From assembly GCA_022790685.1 (NCBI GenBank), contig JAAVXQ010000063.1, forward strand, positions 1-50,444: a stretch of DNA of 50,444 bases, given 5' to 3'. Below the pieces are notes generated by a model. That model saw nothing but the letters and a program-made list of their open reading frames with translations, made no database searches and was not told the DNA's origin. The DNA comes from Clostridia bacterium. GTDB lineage: Bacteria > Bacillota > Clostridia > TANB77 > CAG-508. Shown piece after piece: positions 9,778 to 19,041 of the stretch; position 1 is the stretch's first letter; each line of letters opens with the position of its first letter. Made by a program: the position numbers and the translations under genes.

Positions 9778-11340
9778 CTATAAATAATTATCTGGCAAAT
9801 CGTTTTCCAATAATACTACACTATTATTATCTATTATTTCATTCATTTTCAGTAGAGCCTCTTGTAAATTTTCAGCTATAAATACATTTTCTAATGAATA
9901 ATTTGTTTCTTTTATTCCTTCATATATTGGAACTGCTTGATTTGCTCCAACTAGTATTATAAAATCACTACTTTTAGTTGCTAAAATACCTAATTCTTTG
10001 TTTATCTCATTTGATTTTTCTCCTAATTCAACAATTCCTGGTGTTATAAGTATTCTTTTTCTATTTTCAAAGGTTTTAAGCACTTCTAGTGCCATTTTTG
10101 CACCTTTTACATTTGAATTATATGCATCATCTATTATTATACTTCCGTTAGGATTCTGCTTAAGTTCTAATCTGTGTTTAACAGGTTTAATATATTTTAC
10201 ACCTATTTTTATTTCATCTTCTGAAAGTCCTAAAGTATCAGCTACCGAAATTGCACATACAATATTTAAAATATTTAACTCACCTAATAATTTTGTTTTA
10301 ATATTAATTTTTCTTTTCTTTGGCATAACCACATCAAAAGAAGAACCTTTTTCTGTTATTACAATATTATCTGCATAATAATCAGAGGCAGAAGTTAATC
10401 CATATTTAATTATTTTTTTGTTAATTTTAGCTTTTCTAATATTTTCATCTTCCCAATTAACAAATGCTATTCCATTATCCTCAGGAATTGCATCTACTAA
10501 CTCTAGTTTCGTTTTAGATATATTTTCGATATTTTTAAAAGTGTCTAAATGTTGTGGTCCAATAGCTGTTATAATTGCATATTTAGGCTCTACAATATCA
10601 CAAATTTCTTTTATATCCCCTATATACTTAGCGCCCATTTCACACACAAAAAATTTATGTGTTGATGATACTTTTTCATTTACTGTTCTTACAACTCCCA
10701 TAGTTGTATTATAACTTTCTGGTGTCATAACTGTATTATATTTTTGTGACAAAATAGTATTTACAACGTATTTTGTACTTGTTTTTCCATAGCTTCCTGT
10801 TATTCCTATAACTTCTAATCCATTTATATCTTTTAATTTAGAATTTGCTTTTTTACAAAATCCTCTTCTTATATATTTTTCAAGTGGTCTATTTAATAAA
10901 TTAACAATATATACCCATACATATGAAAAAATTGCTACTATGTTAATAATACTTAAAGATATTTTATAATCTATAACATTTGCACTTATTGCCAATAATA
11001 TTATTAAAATCAAATATGTTATATACATTCTTTTTATTCTAATAGTAACTACAAATGGCTTTTTTTCTTTATTTCTTTTATGATTAAAAATCAAAAGTAT
11101 ATAAGTTAAACAAGATAATATTAGTCCTATATTTATATTAATATAAGCTACTATACTTGATATTAGAAATAGACCTATCATTTTAATATTAAATATTTTG
11201 GATAGATTTTTTTTCATCCAAACAATATATCTATCATTATAATAATTTTCTAATTGTAAAATATGTAATCCATGCCTATTTTTTAGATAGAAGAAAACTA
11301 TAAATAATATTAAAATCGCATTTATAAAAACTCTATTCAT
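9778..11340 (-). CDS. murF: MurF-type Mur ligase with N-terminal membrane segments
   Basis: A 520-residue Mur ligase. MurF adds D-Ala-D-Ala to UDP-MurNAc-tripeptide. The ligase part begins near residue 170 with the ATP loop GITGSYGKTSTKYVV, then MTPESYNTTMGV, EMGAKYIGDI, the metal-carbamate region AIITAIGPQHLDTF, and DDAYNSNVKGAKMALEVL. In place of the normal N-terminal substrate domain there are about five hydrophobic segments in residues 5-150, so the enzyme is probably tethered to the membrane. The 3' end seems slightly short of typical MurF. Neighbours ddl and an alpha/beta hydrolase support the assignment. MurF is preferred over other Mur-like ligases because of the SYNTTMGV motif and context. 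Confidence 0.82.
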   Translation of the reverse strand: MNRVFINAILILFIVFFYLKNRHGLHILQLENYYNDRYIVWMKKNLSKIFNIKMIGLFLISSIVAYININIGLILSCLTYILLIFNHKRNKEKKPFVVTIRIKRMYITYLILIILLAISANVIDYKISLSIINIVAIFSYVWVYIVNLLNRPLEKYIRRGFCKKANSKLKDINGLEVIGITGSYGKTSTKYVVNTILSQKYNTVMTPESYNTTMGVVRTVNEKVSSTHKFFVCEMGAKYIGDIKEICDIVEPKYAIITAIGPQHLDTFKNIENISKTKLELVDAIPEDNGIAFVNWEDENIRKAKINKKIIKYGLTSASDYYADNIVITEKGSSFDVVMPKKRKINIKTKLLGELNILNIVCAISVADTLGLSEDEIKIGVKYIKPVKHRLELKQNPNGSIIIDDAYNSNVKGAKMALEVLKTFENRKRILITPGIVELGEKSNEINKELGILATKSSDFIILVGANQAVPIYEGIKETNYSLENVFIAENLQEALLKMNEIIDNNSVVLLENDLPDNYL

Positions 11341-11353
11341 TTAGGCTCTCCTT

Positions 11354-12121
11354 CTATTTATCATTTTTTAAAAATTCATTTAATACTGCATTACAATTTG
11401 CTAAATTTTCTAAATAAGAAAAGTGGCTACTTCCCTTATATTCAACTAGCCCACAATCTGGTATAAGTTTTTCCATTTTTCTTCCATCACTTATAGGCGT
11501 AGCTGTATCTAGACTTCCCCAAATTAGTAAAGTAGGCACCTGTATTTTAGGCAAAAGATGACTCAAATCTTCACTTAAAATAATTTTCATTGTTTCTTTA
11601 AGTACAGGACTAGACGCTTTGTAATCACTTGAACCTACTTTATTTCTTAATTTTTCTTTGAATTTCTTAATTTTTTTTGTATTAGGTAAAATATTAAGAA
11701 TTATTTTACCTGTTTTAAAAAAAGCAACTTTAAAATAATAACTCAGGCTTCTTTTTGGCTTTATTCCTGCACTATCTATTAAAACAATTTTCTTAGGAGA
11801 AACAATTCCCCTTCCTACTGCATTGATAATAGTTCTTCCACCATTTGAGTGTCCTATTAAAATTGGATTTTTTATTTGTAAGTTTTTAATAAATCCTTCT
11901 AAAAAATCTCCAAAATCATCTGTTTTTAGAGGATGCTCTGGAATATCACTTTTTCCAAATCCAACAACATCTACTAAATACACTTTAAAATTTTGGCTTA
12001 AGTTATTGGCAAGCGGTCTCATAGTTTCTAAAGTTGCAAGCCATCCATGTAATAATATAACAGGATTTCCCTCACCTAACACTTCATAATTAATCTTCCA
12101 GTCTTTTATTTTTGTTTGCAA
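11354..12121 (-). CDS. Alpha/beta-hydrolase
   Basis: A 255-residue alpha/beta-fold hydrolase. The oxyanion motif HGWLAT, the nucleophile elbow GHSNGG, an acid in WGSLDTATP and a histidine in GSSHFSYLE make a complete catalytic triad. There is no signal peptide. The 13-base spacing to the Mur ligase suggests an operon with murF-ddl-yqeK. A role in cell-wall precursor metabolism is possible from context, but the substrate cannot be told from sequence. Confidence 0.85.
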   Translation of the reverse strand: MQTKIKDWKINYEVLGEGNPVILLHGWLATLETMRPLANNLSQNFKVYLVDVVGFGKSDIPEHPLKTDDFGDFLEGFIKNLQIKNPILIGHSNGGRTIINAVGRGIVSPKKIVLIDSAGIKPKRSLSYYFKVAFFKTGKIILNILPNTKKIKKFKEKLRNKVGSSDYKASSPVLKETMKIILSEDLSHLLPKIQVPTLLIWGSLDTATPISDGRKMEKLIPDCGLVEYKGSSHFSYLENLANCNAVLNEFLKNDK

Positions 12122-12276
12122 ACTTTCCTCCTAAATTTTATGTATTATCCACATTTGAAAAACATTTTGTGGATAATTATTCTTAACTATAATTTATTCA
12201 AATTACTAGTTTTTGTTACCTTTATATATTATAACAATATTGTTACAATTTCAACATTTTTATTAATTTATTTTTG

Positions 12277-13629
12277 CTACATAGTCAAAACTCCATCAGG
12301 CGTATCTAATATCACTAATACATCTTCTTCTTTTCCTGTTTCTGCATTTATATATACTAAAAATTCTTTTTCTTCTACTTTTCCTTTAAACTCATATGCA
12401 TAAATTTCAGTTTTCCATTTTGTTGGTATAACACTTAATCTTTCTGACTCTATATTAAGTTTTGGATTTAATTTTTCTTTTGCTTCTTCTATACTTATTA
12501 TGTTTTCAGGATATGTCCTATTAGTATGTGAATTTAAATAACCAGTTGCCTCTATTCCAATTATTTCACCATTATCTAATGCTATTTTTAATTTTATTAA
12601 ATCTGGATAAATCAAAACATTACCATCTTCATATGCGTAATTAATTGTTACAATATTATCTTTTTTCATATAATAGGTTTCTTTCATATTTGGGAAACCT
12701 TTATCTTCTAAATATTTTTTACCAATTTCCTTTACTTCTTCAAAATTCTTTTTTTCTTCATTTACATCTCTTACTTTTTCCATCTGTATTATGTGTCCAC
12801 CTTTTTTAGAAATTGAAATCCAAGTTCTTTCATCTTCATTAAAGAACTTTATAACAAATTCATATGATGGAATATCAGCATTTTCTAAAAGTCCATTTCC
12901 GTCTATTTTTTCTACAGTTTTATCCTTAAAAAAAGCTCTTATTTTAGATTTCGCATCTTCTTCTGATATATCTTCTCCTGTTAACCCCTTTTTTTCTACT
13001 TTGTTTACATGATCAGAATATGCACCATCATAAATAAGCCCCTCATATTCACTCAAATTACTATCTATATTAGAAAATATTGATATATTATCCACAGCCT
13101 GAGCAAATTTATGTGAATTATCACTTTTTAAGTCTCCCCAAGATATTTGCCCTGTGTAAAGTTCTTCTGATAGTTGATTCAGAGTCTCTTTTATACTATT
13201 ACTATATCCATACAAGGTTTTAATATTTTCGAAATCTTCGTCTGTTAATTCTTCATTGTTTATATTTTTTCTTGATAAGGTGTATGAATAATCACTAACT
13301 TGATTCAAAAATTTTGCAGTTTGTGAAAGCCCCTCTGAATTTAAGGGTATTCTAGATAAATAAACTAAAGCTAAATTCGAATCTCTCCAAACTTCAGTTA
13401 AAGTTTCTGCACCATGAACAGAGCTTTTAGAAATCATAGACTTTGCTAAATATCCTTCAATATTATTCATATAATTTACTAAACTATTAAAAGATTCATT
13501 ATATGAATTATTCGTCATTATAGCGTATTGTTCTTTTAATTTAAAAGCATAATAACCTGATACCACTGTAAGTATGCTAAGTATTACTATTAATAATAAC
13601 CAAAAACTATTTTTCAAATTTTCTTTCAT
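12277..13629 (-). CDS. ypeB: Germination protein YpeB
   Basis: YpeB is a spore inner-membrane protein that stabilises the cortex-lytic enzyme SleB and is needed for germination. I place the start at ATG 13629, because a strong AAGGAGG lies 12 bases upstream and the membrane segment (FWLLLIVILSILTVVSGYYAF) then comes at the N-terminus, as usual. The open frame extends to a TTG at 13683 without a ribosome-binding site. The conserved segment LVNYMNNIEGYLAKSMIS and the tract LSQTAKFLNQVSDYSYTLS are typical, followed by C-terminal PepSY-like repeats (about residues 250-450). sleB is not adjacent here. Its presence implies descent from spore-formers. Confidence 0.88.
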   Translation of the reverse strand: MKENLKNSFWLLLIVILSILTVVSGYYAFKLKEQYAIMTNNSYNESFNSLVNYMNNIEGYLAKSMISKSSVHGAETLTEVWRDSNLALVYLSRIPLNSEGLSQTAKFLNQVSDYSYTLSRKNINNEELTDEDFENIKTLYGYSNSIKETLNQLSEELYTGQISWGDLKSDNSHKFAQAVDNISIFSNIDSNLSEYEGLIYDGAYSDHVNKVEKKGLTGEDISEEDAKSKIRAFFKDKTVEKIDGNGLLENADIPSYEFVIKFFNEDERTWISISKKGGHIIQMEKVRDVNEEKKNFEEVKEIGKKYLEDKGFPNMKETYYMKKDNIVTINYAYEDGNVLIYPDLIKLKIALDNGEIIGIEATGYLNSHTNRTYPENIISIEEAKEKLNPKLNIESERLSVIPTKWKTEIYAYEFKGKVEEKEFLVYINAETGKEEDVLVILDTPDGVLTM

Positions 13630-13696
13630 AGAAATATTTTTCCTCCTTATGATATTTTTATTATTTTCTGCCATTTTTTTCAAAATATTCTAATTA

Positions 13697-13725
13697 TTGT
13701 AATTTTTTATTGTTAGTGTTATAAT
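13697..13725 (+). promoter_or_regulatory. Promoter of the GT28 glycosyltransferase
   Basis: TTGTAA, 17 bases, TATAAT, ending about 35 bases before the start codon. The -10 is a perfect match and the -35 is weaker. Confidence 0.7.
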
Positions 13726-13759
13726 TTAAGCGAATTATAAAAATAGGAGTTAAAAAATT

Positions 13760-14890
13760 ATGCAGAAAATTTTAATATTCTATGGCTCTTATGGTGGTGG
13801 TCATCTTGCAGCTGCAAAATCCATATCAGAACATTTACAATCTAATTATTCTAATGTAGAAGTTCAAATAGTAGATTGTATAGAATATATTAATAAATAT
13901 TTAAATAAAGTTTCGACTGAAGCCTATAAAGAACTAGCAAAAAAAGCACCTTGGCTTTGGAAAAGAGTATACAAAGATTCAAAAACTGGCCCACTTGCTC
14001 ATATAAGTGCTACAACTAATAAGCTTATGTCCTACAGATTAAATCTTTTAATTCAAGAATTTAAACCAGATTTAATAATATCAACACATCCTTTTTCAAC
14101 ACAGATGTGTGCCATACTAAAGAAAAAAGGAAAAATAGATTGCAAGCTTGCAACCATTCTTACAGATTATCAAATTCATCCACAATGGTTAATTTTATCT
14201 AGTTTTTCAGATTACTTTTTTGTTTCTAACGAACAAATGAAAATAGATATGATTTCTGAAGGAATAAATGATGAGAAAATCTTTGTTACAGGAATTCCTG
14301 TTTCTGAAAGATTTTTGCAAAAAATGGATAAAAAATCTATATATGAACAATTTGAATTAGATGAAAATAAAGAAACAGTTTTATTTTTTGCTGGTGGAGA
14401 ATTTGGATTAGGACGTAATACTACCTTTATGGTATTAAAAGCTATTATTCGTCTATTTCCAGATATACAAGTAATCGCAATAGCTGGAAAAAATAAAAAA
14501 ATGAAAAAAAAGTTTACAGAGTTAGTTGATAATACAGACTCTCATAAAAGAATAAAGATATTAGAATACACTGATAAAGTACCAGAGCTTATGTATATTT
14601 CTTCTATGGTTATAACTAAACCTGGTGGACTTACAGTAACTGAAGCTTTAGCTTCACATCTACCATTAGTAATTATAAATCCTATTCCAGGACAAGAAGA
14701 AGAAAATGCAGAGTTTATAATACAAAATGATGTAGGTATATGGATAAAAAAAGAAGATAATATAGCAAGAGCTTTAAAAAATTTGTATAGAAATAAAGAA
14801 AAATTCGTAACTATGAAAGAAAATACCAAAAGCTTAGCAAAACCTCATGCAACAGCTAATATTTGTAAAATCCTATTAGATGATATATAA
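13760..14890 (+). CDS. GT28 diacylglycerol glycosyltransferase (UgtP/MGDG synthase family)
   Basis: A 376-residue glycosyltransferase of the MGDG synthase/UgtP group, which transfers sugar from a UDP-sugar to diacylglycerol at the inner membrane face to make glycolipids. The N-terminal YGSYGGGHLAAAKSI loop, STHPFSTQM, LTDYQIHPQWL and VTGIPVSERF belong to the lipid-binding domain. The donor site follows with FFAGGEFGLGR, MVITKPGGLTVTEALASHLPLV and PIPGQEEENAEF. It is alone on the plus strand, head-on to replication, with its own promoter and terminator. The precise sugar and number of sugars added are unknown. Confidence 0.87.
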   Translation: MQKILIFYGSYGGGHLAAAKSISEHLQSNYSNVEVQIVDCIEYINKYLNKVSTEAYKELAKKAPWLWKRVYKDSKTGPLAHISATTNKLMSYRLNLLIQEFKPDLIISTHPFSTQMCAILKKKGKIDCKLATILTDYQIHPQWLILSSFSDYFFVSNEQMKIDMISEGINDEKIFVTGIPVSERFLQKMDKKSIYEQFELDENKETVLFFAGGEFGLGRNTTFMVLKAIIRLFPDIQVIAIAGKNKKMKKKFTELVDNTDSHKRIKILEYTDKVPELMYISSMVITKPGGLTVTEALASHLPLVIINPIPGQEEENAEFIIQNDVGIWIKKEDNIARALKNLYRNKEKFVTMKENTKSLAKPHATANICKILLDDI

Positions 14891-14896
14891 AATATA

Positions 14897-14928
14897 AAAC
14901 ACACAAATTAATAATTTGTGTGTTTTTA
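14897..14928. terminator. Bidirectional terminator between the GT28 gene and recR
   Basis: A stem of about 13 bp (AAACACACAAATT with its complement) between two convergent genes, followed by T5 on the plus strand and by ATTTTATATT on the minus strand. It is stronger for the plus gene. Confidence 0.75.
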
Positions 14929-14937
14929 TTATTTACT

Positions 14938-15537
14938 TTATATTTCACTTCTTCCTTCTAAAGCTTTTGTAAGAGTAATTTCATCAGTATATTCTAAATC
15001 TCCACCAATAGGAATTCCTCTAGCTATTCTAGTTACTTTTACTCCTAATGGTTTTACTAATTTAGATATATACATTGAAGTCGCTTCTCCTTCTACTCTC
15101 GGATTTGTGGCTAGAATTATCTCTTTTATTTCTCCTTCCATTATACGTGTAAGTAATTCTTTAATTTTTATATCGTCAGGTCCTATTCCATTCATGGGAG
15201 ATATTGAACCATGTAATACATGATATACTCCACTATATTCGTGAGTTCTTTCCATGGCAATAACATCTCTTACATCTTCTACTACACATATTATGCTTTC
15301 ATCTCTTTTGGGATTTGAACAAATATTGCAAGGATCTGTATCTGAAAGATTAAAGCATTTTGAACAGAATTTCAAATTTTTCTTAGCATTTACAATAGAA
15401 TCTATAAATTCTTTTGTTTCTTCTTCTGACAAATCTAGCATATAAAAAGCTAGTCTTTGCGCTGTTTTATGACCTATACTTGGTAATCTTTCAAAGCTCT
15501 CTATTAATTTTTCAATTGATGGTGAATAATATGACAT
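14938..15537 (-). CDS. recR: Recombination mediator RecR
   Basis: RecR acts with RecO and RecF to load RecA on gapped DNA. The 199-residue protein has the helix-hairpin-helix LPSIGHKTAQRLAFYML at the N-terminus, a four-cysteine zinc finger (CSKCFNLSDTDPCNIC) near residue 57, and a Toprim domain (CVVEDVRDVIAME) with HVLHGSISPMNGIGPD. Length is normal. It sits 12 bases after ybaB in the widespread dnaX-ybaB-recR order. Confidence 0.97.
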   Translation of the reverse strand: MSYYSPSIEKLIESFERLPSIGHKTAQRLAFYMLDLSEEETKEFIDSIVNAKKNLKFCSKCFNLSDTDPCNICSNPKRDESIICVVEDVRDVIAMERTHEYSGVYHVLHGSISPMNGIGPDDIKIKELLTRIMEGEIKEIILATNPRVEGEATSMYISKLVKPLGVKVTRIARGIPIGGDLEYTDEITLTKALEGRSEI

Positions 15538-15549
15538 AATATACTCCTA

Positions 15550-15894
15550 TTACATTAAACCTGGTATATTAAAATTTCCCATTTGCATAGCTTGAGCTTC
15601 ATCTACTTTTCTTAAGGCTTCATTGGTACAAGTTAATATTAAATCTTGTAACATCTCAACATCCTCTGGATCCACTATATCTTGTTTTAGTTCTATTGAT
15701 TTTATAACTTTTGCACCTGTAACAACTACTGTAACTGCTCCTCCTCCAGCTGTTGCTGAAAATTCTTTAATTGCAAGCTCCTCTTGTGATTTCTCCATAT
15801 CTGCTTGCATTTTTTTAGCTTCTTTCATAAGTTTATTTATATTCATTCCGCCAAATCCTCCCATTCCTCCTGGGAATCCTCCTCTTTTTGCCAT
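15550..15894 (-). CDS. YbaB/EbfC nucleoid-associated protein
   Basis: A 114-residue DNA-binding protein of the YbaB/EbfC family, which forms small dimers that bind and bridge DNA. The glycine/methionine-rich N-terminus GGFPGGMGGFGGMN is followed by the family's coiled-coil segment LMKEAKKMQADMEKSQEELA and the core FSATAGGGAVTVVVTG. It lies between dnaX and recR, 20 and 12 bases from its neighbours, the standard arrangement. Confidence 0.95.
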   Translation of the reverse strand: MAKRGGFPGGMGGFGGMNINKLMKEAKKMQADMEKSQEELAIKEFSATAGGGAVTVVVTGAKVIKSIELKQDIVDPEDVEMLQDLILTCTNEALRKVDEAQAMQMGNFNIPGLM

Positions 15895-15914
15895 TTTATA
15901 TTCCTCCTTTTATA

Positions 15915-17498
15915 TTATTCTATTATATTCACATCTAGTCCTAAATCTTTTATAGGACTTCCTTTTTCTACTTTTGTACTTTGCTTATTTTTAGTATCTT
16001 TATATTTAATATTTATTTCTTTACCAGTTGCTTTAAATATTTCATTTTGTAAATCTCTTTGATTTATTGGATCTTGTAATATCTTTTCATTAAATGATGT
16101 AAGCCCATTTTTGAATTCGATTTCCCATATATCATCACCTATCTCATTTATTCCTGTATTAATAAGTGCTGTATATAGTCTTATTTTTCCATCTTTTTTA
16201 AGTATATCTAAAATCTTAGGCCATTCTTTATTAGCCTCTCCTGCTCCAATCGGTTCTTTTCTTTGCACTGGTTCTTGTCTTAAAGATTTTTCTTCTCTTT
16301 TAGTTTCTGTTTTTATTGGTTCAATTTCACTTTTAGACTCTATGATAGGCGCTTTTTTTAAATTATTCAACTTACTTTCTAAAAGTTCTAATCTTTTTTC
16401 AATATCTGTTCCACAATTCGCAATATTCATACATAATTTAATTATAGCTGTTTGTACCATTATACTCTTCTGCGATGACCATTTTATATCATTTTGAACA
16501 GATGATAATTCATATATTATGTGTAAAAGTTCATTTTTTTCAGATACATCTGCTAATTTTTTTATATCTTCTAATTCCTCTTTTGAATATAAAGTTAACT
16601 CATTAGCCACCTTCATTACTAATATATCTTTAAAATATTTTATTACTTCCCATATAAAATTATATAAGTCTTTTCCACTATCTATAACTTCATCTAATAT
16701 TTGTAAAGCGACAATTTCATCTTTGTCTATAATAGCTTTTGCTAATTTATTTATATATTCTAAGCTAGGAAGTCCAACAAGCTCTTTTATATCACTTACA
16801 TTTATTTCTTGAGTTCCTTCTTGACTACATCTTTCTAGAATACTTATAGCATCTCTCATTGCTCCTTCAGATAAAGTAGCAATTAATTTATAGGCATCTT
16901 CTGAAACATTTATATTATCTTCTGTACAAATTATTTTTAATCTTCTTATTATATCAACATCTTTTATTTTTTTAAAATCAAATCTTTGACATCTTGAAAG
17001 AATTGTTGTAGGTAATTTTTGAGGTTCTGTTGTTGCCAAAATAAATTTTACATGTTCTGGCGGCTCTTCTAGAGTTTTAAGAAGTGCATTAAATGCACCT
17101 ACTGAAAGCATATGTACCTCATCTATTATATACACTCTATATTTTGCTTTTGTCGGTAAAAAATTCACTTCATCTCTTATACTTCTAATGTCATCAACAC
17201 TATTATTAGAAGCAGCATCCATTTCTACAACATCTGTAAGTGATCCTTCTAAAATTTCTTTACAGATTTCACACTCATTACAAGGCTCTCCATCTTTAGG
17301 ATTTAAACAATTAACAGCTCTTGCTAAAATTTTAGCAGATGTTGTTTTTCCTGTACCTCTACCACCATTAAATAAATATGCATGACCAATTCTTCCAGAT
17401 ATTATCTGATTTTTCAGCGTTTTAGTTATATGTTCTTGTCCTACCATATCTTCAAATTTAAGTGGTCTAAATTTTCTATATAGAGCCGTATAAGACAT
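15915..17498 (-). CDS. dnaX: DNA polymerase III subunits gamma/tau
   Basis: The clamp-loader ATPase of the replisome. Features in order: YRKFRPLKFEDMVGQ at the start, Walker A GGRGTGKTTSAK near residue 45, a four-cysteine zinc site (CLNPKDGEPCNECEIC), DEVHMLSVGAFNALLKTLEEPP (Walker B) and the sensor ATTEPQKLPTTILSRCQRF. The C-terminal third carries the tau-like region with a short charged linker. At 527 residues it is average for Firmicutes. The SRP RNA gene lies just upstream, as in Bacillus. Confidence 0.97.
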   Translation of the reverse strand: MSYTALYRKFRPLKFEDMVGQEHITKTLKNQIISGRIGHAYLFNGGRGTGKTTSAKILARAVNCLNPKDGEPCNECEICKEILEGSLTDVVEMDAASNNSVDDIRSIRDEVNFLPTKAKYRVYIIDEVHMLSVGAFNALLKTLEEPPEHVKFILATTEPQKLPTTILSRCQRFDFKKIKDVDIIRRLKIICTEDNINVSEDAYKLIATLSEGAMRDAISILERCSQEGTQEINVSDIKELVGLPSLEYINKLAKAIIDKDEIVALQILDEVIDSGKDLYNFIWEVIKYFKDILVMKVANELTLYSKEELEDIKKLADVSEKNELLHIIYELSSVQNDIKWSSQKSIMVQTAIIKLCMNIANCGTDIEKRLELLESKLNNLKKAPIIESKSEIEPIKTETKREEKSLRQEPVQRKEPIGAGEANKEWPKILDILKKDGKIRLYTALINTGINEIGDDIWEIEFKNGLTSFNEKILQDPINQRDLQNEIFKATGKEINIKYKDTKNKQSTKVEKGSPIKDLGLDVNIIE

Positions 17499-17523
17499 TT
17501 ATAAATTCCCCCTATACAAATAT

Positions 17524-17642
17524 AGCTTTCCTTAAGGAAGGCATGCTGATATCACATAAATACACTACTTATCGCTGCTTTCTTCCGAACCTGACGAGAT
17601 TCATAGCTTTTTATTGAAGCATACCTTCCTTAAGAAAAGCCA
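17524..17642 (-). ncRNA. ffs: Signal recognition particle RNA (small type)
   Basis: The minus strand folds as one long hairpin: 5' AGGAAGGTATGCTTC pairs with 3' GCATGCCTTCCTT. The apical domain contains GTCAGGTTCGGAAGAAAGCAGC, the conserved SRP54(Ffh)-binding region with the GGAA tetraloop. Length is about 115-120 bases, so it is the short type rather than the long Bacillus scRNA. A promoter lies at 17663-17691 and dnaX is downstream on the same strand. Ends are judged from the helix and may be off by a few bases. Confidence 0.93.
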
Positions 17643-17662
17643 TTTTTAACTTACGCTTACAC

Positions 17663-17691
17663 ATTATATAATGGATTAATTCTTTTTGCAA
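17663..17691 (-). promoter_or_regulatory. Promoter of the SRP RNA
   Basis: Minus strand TTGCAA, 17 bases, TATAAT. The -10 ends about 20 bases before the RNA helix. Confidence 0.75.
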
Positions 17692-17701
17692 TATTTTTTT
17701 C

Positions 17702-18433
17702 TTAAAATCTTTTAAAAATCACATCACTAAAATCTGTTATTTCTAAACTCGAAGAACCCTCTTCAAGTATATTTCCTTTTGGCAATTCTAATGAAAAAGT
17801 CCCTCTAAATTTTATATTTTCATTTGTTTCTATTATCATATCAAAATTTAAGTTTGTTTGTATCTGTTCATTTGTAACATTTGCATTTTTTAACAAAGAA
17901 CCATCATATGAAATTTCATCATTTTCATTTGAAACAAATTTTCCAAGTTCATCTAATGAAACTCTAAATCCTATCATTCCTCCTGAAGTAGCTATCTCTA
18001 ATGCTTTTAAGTCATCTATCTTTTCACCAACATATGTTATTTTATCATTTAAATAATCTTGCTGACTATATTTATATAAATTCTCCAATTCTCCTGTTGG
18101 CCTATATATTTTCAAAATACCTTTTTCAGCTTTTTTTGTCACATTAAAATTTTCTAATGTAATTTTTTTTATAAGCTCGTCCACATTATTTTCTGTTTTA
18201 TCCACATATAAATATATATCGTTTACTTGTTTTATATCAATGTTCCATATGTTTTCATTGTCTTCTACCTTTTGTCCATCCACAGTACTTACTATTAACA
18301 TTTTACTTACAGAAAAGGGTAATCTTTTTTCTCCTTCAACTTCATATCTTAGCATTACACATACAACTAACAACAATGCCATAACTAATGATGTAAAAAA
18401 AATGCATTTTTTTAGTAAATTATTTTTTCTCAT
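17702..18433 (-). CDS. Membrane-anchored protein of unknown function
   Basis: A 243-residue protein with a lysine-rich N-terminus and one membrane segment (about residues 10-28), so it is probably anchored with the rest outside. The lone cysteines lie inside the hydrophobic stretch and do not form a convincing lipobox. The exported part has beta-rich segments and no motif I recognise. It overlaps the tadA 3' end by 14 bases, so the two are translationally coupled. Confidence 0.7.
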   Translation of the reverse strand: MRKNNLLKKCIFFTSLVMALLLVVCVMLRYEVEGEKRLPFSVSKMLIVSTVDGQKVEDNENIWNIDIKQVNDIYLYVDKTENNVDELIKKITLENFNVTKKAEKGILKIYRPTGELENLYKYSQQDYLNDKITYVGEKIDDLKALEIATSGGMIGFRVSLDELGKFVSNENDEISYDGSLLKNANVTNEQIQTNLNFDMIIETNENIKFRGTFSLELPKGNILEEGSSSLEITDFSDVIFKRF

Positions 18434-18890
18434 TTTTATTCCTCTTTCTTAGCATTTTGAAAAAATCTTTTAAAATTTTTTCACATTCGTCTTTTAATAT
18501 ATATTTTTCAATTTCTATTTTATGATTAAATTTATAATCTTCTAAAAGATTTAAAACTGATCCACAAGCTCCTGTTTTGGTATCTTCTGTACCTATATAA
18601 ACTTTTTTAATTCTTGCATTAATTAAAGCACCTGCACACATTGAACATGGTTCTAATGTTACATACATTTCACAATCTGTAAGCCTCCAGGATTCTAATT
18701 TTTTACAAGCTTTTTGTATTGCCAAGATTTCAGCATGACTTGTTGCATTTTTTTTAGTTTCTTTTTTGTTATGAGCTCTTGCAATTATTTTTCCATCCTT
18801 TACTATAATAGCTCCTACTGGCACTTCTTCTATTTTATATGCTTTTATTGCTTCTTTTATTGCTTCTTTCATATATTTTTCTTTTTCCAT
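18420..18890 (-). CDS. tadA: tRNA-specific adenosine deaminase
   Basis: TadA converts A34 to inosine in tRNA-Arg(ACG), which lets that tRNA read CGU, CGC and CGA, but not CGG. The 156-residue protein has the zinc-binding HAEILAIQ motif near residue 53 and PCSMCAGALINARI (PCxxC) near 82. RLTDCEMYVTLEPC is typical of TadA rather than of a guanine deaminase. It links to the CGG question in this window: a separate tRNA-Arg(CCG) would be needed for CGG. Confidence 0.95.
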   Translation of the reverse strand: MEKEKYMKEAIKEAIKAYKIEEVPVGAIIVKDGKIIARAHNKKETKKNATSHAEILAIQKACKKLESWRLTDCEMYVTLEPCSMCAGALINARIKKVYIGTEDTKTGACGSVLNLLEDYKFNHKIEIEKYILKDECEKILKDFFKMLRKRNKNEKK

Positions 18891-19041
18891 ATGTTTAAAT
18901 AAAAAACGCTCCTATTTTAATAATCTGGTTTATTATACCATTATTAATAAGATTTTACAACTTTGATTAAAAACAAAGGCTTATCTTTCATACATAAGCT
19001 AAAGGAGGAACTTTTCATAGTCCCTCCCTATAGCTATTCAT

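Noticed and set aside
18955..19035. Imperfect GGAGG...CCTCC hairpin downstream of the methyltransferase
   Set aside because: No T-run follows on the minus strand and the stem is short; not enough for a terminator or attachment site.
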